From an uncultured Mucispirillum sp. (GTDB taxonomy: Bacteria > Chrysiogenota > Deferribacteres > Deferribacterales > Mucispirillaceae): a stretch of DNA of 8,036 nt. Made by a program: the position numbers and the translations under genes. Shown here piece after piece: positions 6,938-8,036 of this stretch. The DNA is taken from assembly GCA_945947845.1 (NCBI GenBank), contig CAMEZN010000068.1, forward strand, positions 1 to 8,036, written 5' to 3'. The notes under the pieces were generated by a model that saw only the letters and a list, made by a program, of their open reading frames with translations, was not told the DNA's origin and did not search any database. Within the stretch, counting starts at the first letter, position 1. Every line of letters begins with the position of its first letter.

Positions 6938-7425
6938 TAAGCTCCCTTAATTAATATTGATGAAGCAAGGGCTGCTATCCCTTCCCCCCTGCCTGTAAAG
7001 CCCATTTTTTCTGTGGTTGTTGCTTTTATAGTTATTGATGTTGTTTTTATTCCCATTATTTCTGCTAATACTCTCTGCATTTCTGGAATATATGGCATAA
7101 GTTTTGGCTCTTGTGCAATGATTTCTGCATCAATATGGGATATTCGCCAGTCATCATAATATATCATTTCTGATACTCGCTGCAAAAGGATTTTAGAATC
7201 TATATCTTTATACTTATCATCACTATCTGGAAAAAGCATACCAATATCTTTACCAAATGCAGGCCCTGCAAGACTGTCTATAATTGCATGTATAAGAACA
7301 TCTGCATCGCTGTGCCCTAATAGACCTTTATTATGCGGTATCTCTATACCACCTAAAAACAGTTTTCTTGTTTCATCAAACTTATGTGCATCAAATCCTA
7401 TTCCACACTTAATATCCATAATCAT
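6937..7425 (-). CDS. ispF: 2-C-methyl-D-erythritol 2,4-cyclodiphosphate synthase
   Basis: Makes the cyclic diphosphate MEcPP from CDP-ME-2-phosphate, releasing CMP, in the MEP route to isopentenyl diphosphate. It acts as a cytoplasmic homotrimer with a divalent metal. The 162-residue protein is typical of a free-standing IspF. Metal ligands are visible in GFDAHKF (D12, H14) and GHSDADVLIHA (H46). The substrate-binding loop around FPDSDDKYK (65-73) and the C-terminal KATTTEKMGFTGRGEG (134-149) are nearly identical to those of known IspF. Two in-frame ATGs (7425 and 7419) are possible starts; no strong Shine-Dalgarno precedes either. An ATG at 7430 is out of use because it hits a stop after two codons. 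It sits 11 bp after the M16 peptidase stop and overlaps rnj by 1 nt. IspD is not fused here. Confidence 0.96.
   Translation of the reverse strand: MIMDIKCGIGFDAHKFDETRKLFLGGIEIPHNKGLLGHSDADVLIHAIIDSLAGPAFGKDIGMLFPDSDDKYKDIDSKILLQRVSEMIYYDDWRISHIDAEIIAQEPKLMPYIPEMQRVLAEIMGIKTTSITIKATTTEKMGFTGRGEGIAALASSILIKGA
6942..6948 (-). promoter_or_regulatory. Strong ribosome binding site of rnj
   Basis: AAGGGAG on the - strand, 4 nt before the rnj ATG and inside the 3' end of ispF. It is the best Shine-Dalgarno I see in the run and supports both this start and independent initiation at rnj despite the TAATG overlap. Confidence 0.65.
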
Positions 7426-7436
7426 ACCATTAGTAT

Positions 7437-8036
7437 TTATTTTTCTTCTTTTTCATCTGCTGGTTTTAATATGTATACTGCTTTTGGGGTTTTAAAAATC
7501 TCTGCTGCTTTTAAAAGTGCATCTTTATTAATATGTTTCAATGTATCTACATACTTCTCATAATAATCTGCACCAAGCCCCATAGTTTCATAAAAAGCCA
7601 TAACCCATGCTACACTGCCATTTGACTGTGTTTCCATAAGTGATGAGCCTATAATTGATTTCCTTGCCTTTTCTATCTCTTCTTCTGTAATTGTTTTATT
7701 AAGATTTAAATTTATCTCATCAATTTTATTTATTGCTGATTCTACATTTTTATAATCAAGCCCCATTGATACAAAAAATCTTGAAGAACAGTATCTTGTA
7801 GGGTAACCAGCTCCAACAGCATAAGCATAGCTTGAATTTTTACGGATTTCTGTAAAATATCTTGAACTCATACCACCGCCAAGAATATCTGTAAGCACTT
7901 TTAATGCTGCATAATCTTCACTTCTTGCATCAGGTGCTGTATAACCAACATAAACTTTTGCCTGCTGGATTCTTGAATCTACTACTTCCTGCCGCCTTTC
8001 TTCTAATATTGCTGAGTTGCTGCAATCATATACATA
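7437..8036 (-). CDS. M16-family zinc metallopeptidase, C-terminal part
   Basis: The 5' end is outside the window; 199 residues are visible because the frame stays open to the edge. The sequence fits an M16 C-terminal (inactive-half) domain: QQAKVYVGYTAPDA, then LTDILGGGMSSRYFTEIRKN, then SYAYAVGAGY, followed by a helical region with EEEIEKARKSIIGSS and a lysine/glutamate-rich end. The R and Y of IRKN..SYAYAV match the substrate-contacting Arg-Tyr pair used by this family (pitrilysin, MPP, PqqL, Bacillus YmfF/YmfH). The HxxEH zinc motif would lie in the N-terminal half, so I cannot say whether this copy is catalytic or a regulatory partner. A GTG at 7898 is only an internal codon. It heads the ispF-rnj-uppP-ftsK run with 11 bp to ispF. 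Confidence 0.88.
   Translation of the reverse strand, partial: YVYDCSNSAILEERRQEVVDSRIQQAKVYVGYTAPDARSEDYAALKVLTDILGGGMSSRYFTEIRKNSSYAYAVGAGYPTRYCSSRFFVSMGLDYKNVESAINKIDEINLNLNKTITEEEIEKARKSIIGSSLMETQSNGSVAWVMAFYETMGLGADYYEKYVDTLKHINKDALLKAAEIFKTPKAVYILKPADEKEEK

Noticed and set aside
7428..7430. Extra ATG just upstream of ispF as an alternative start
   Set aside because: It reads ATG GTA TGA and stops at once, so it cannot be the ispF start.
1..8036. Search for CRISPR repeats, insertion-sequence ends, tRNA/rRNA, riboswitches and toxin-antitoxin or defence genes
   Set aside because: By eye I found no repeat arrays, terminal inverted repeats with transposase, cloverleaf-like sequence, or defence-gene motifs; almost every base is inside a recognised gene.

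Overview
The window comes from an AT-rich bacterial chromosome with tightly packed core genes. Low G+C, RNase J next to uppP and ftsK, and many AGA, TTA and ATA codons point to a low-GC bacterium. My tentative guess is a Deferribacterota relative such as Mucispirillum; this is inference from general features, not a match I could run. I see no mobile element, CRISPR array, tRNA, rRNA, prophage or toxin-antitoxin pair. The window looks like ordinary vertically inherited chromosome with a few odd genes.

Layout: positions 1-1065 hold three + strand genes in tandem: the 3' end of a fumarylacetoacetate-hydrolase family gene, a small YkgJ-type cysteine-cluster protein, and coaE (dephospho-CoA kinase). 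They are separated by 3 bp or overlap by 11 bp, so they are probably one operon. From 8036 down to 1074 everything is on the - strand, transcribed in this order: M16-family peptidase (5' end outside the window), ispF, RNase J (rnj), uppP, ftsK, a tautomerase-like protein, and an unknown membrane protein. The first six are separated by at most 11 bp or overlap by 1-4 bp, so they look like one co-transcribed and partly translationally coupled unit. The membrane protein follows after 52 bp. The two blocks converge with only 8 bp between their stop codons.

Functional themes: ispF makes an intermediate of the MEP isoprenoid pathway, which feeds the undecaprenyl carrier lipid. UppP regenerates that carrier for peptidoglycan synthesis, and FtsK couples chromosome segregation to division. 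RNase J processes and degrades RNA, and the M16 peptidase is a zinc-protease family member. The rnj / ftsK-spoIIIE / M16 neighbourhood resembles one known in Bacillus.

The most notable points are a dephospho-CoA kinase whose Walker A motif ends in GKN instead of GK(S/T), and a 4-oxalocrotonate-tautomerase-like protein that has Ala in place of the catalytic Pro and a charged tail in place of the usual C-terminus. An orphan Phe/Ile-rich membrane protein also stands out. No clearly new multi-gene system was found.
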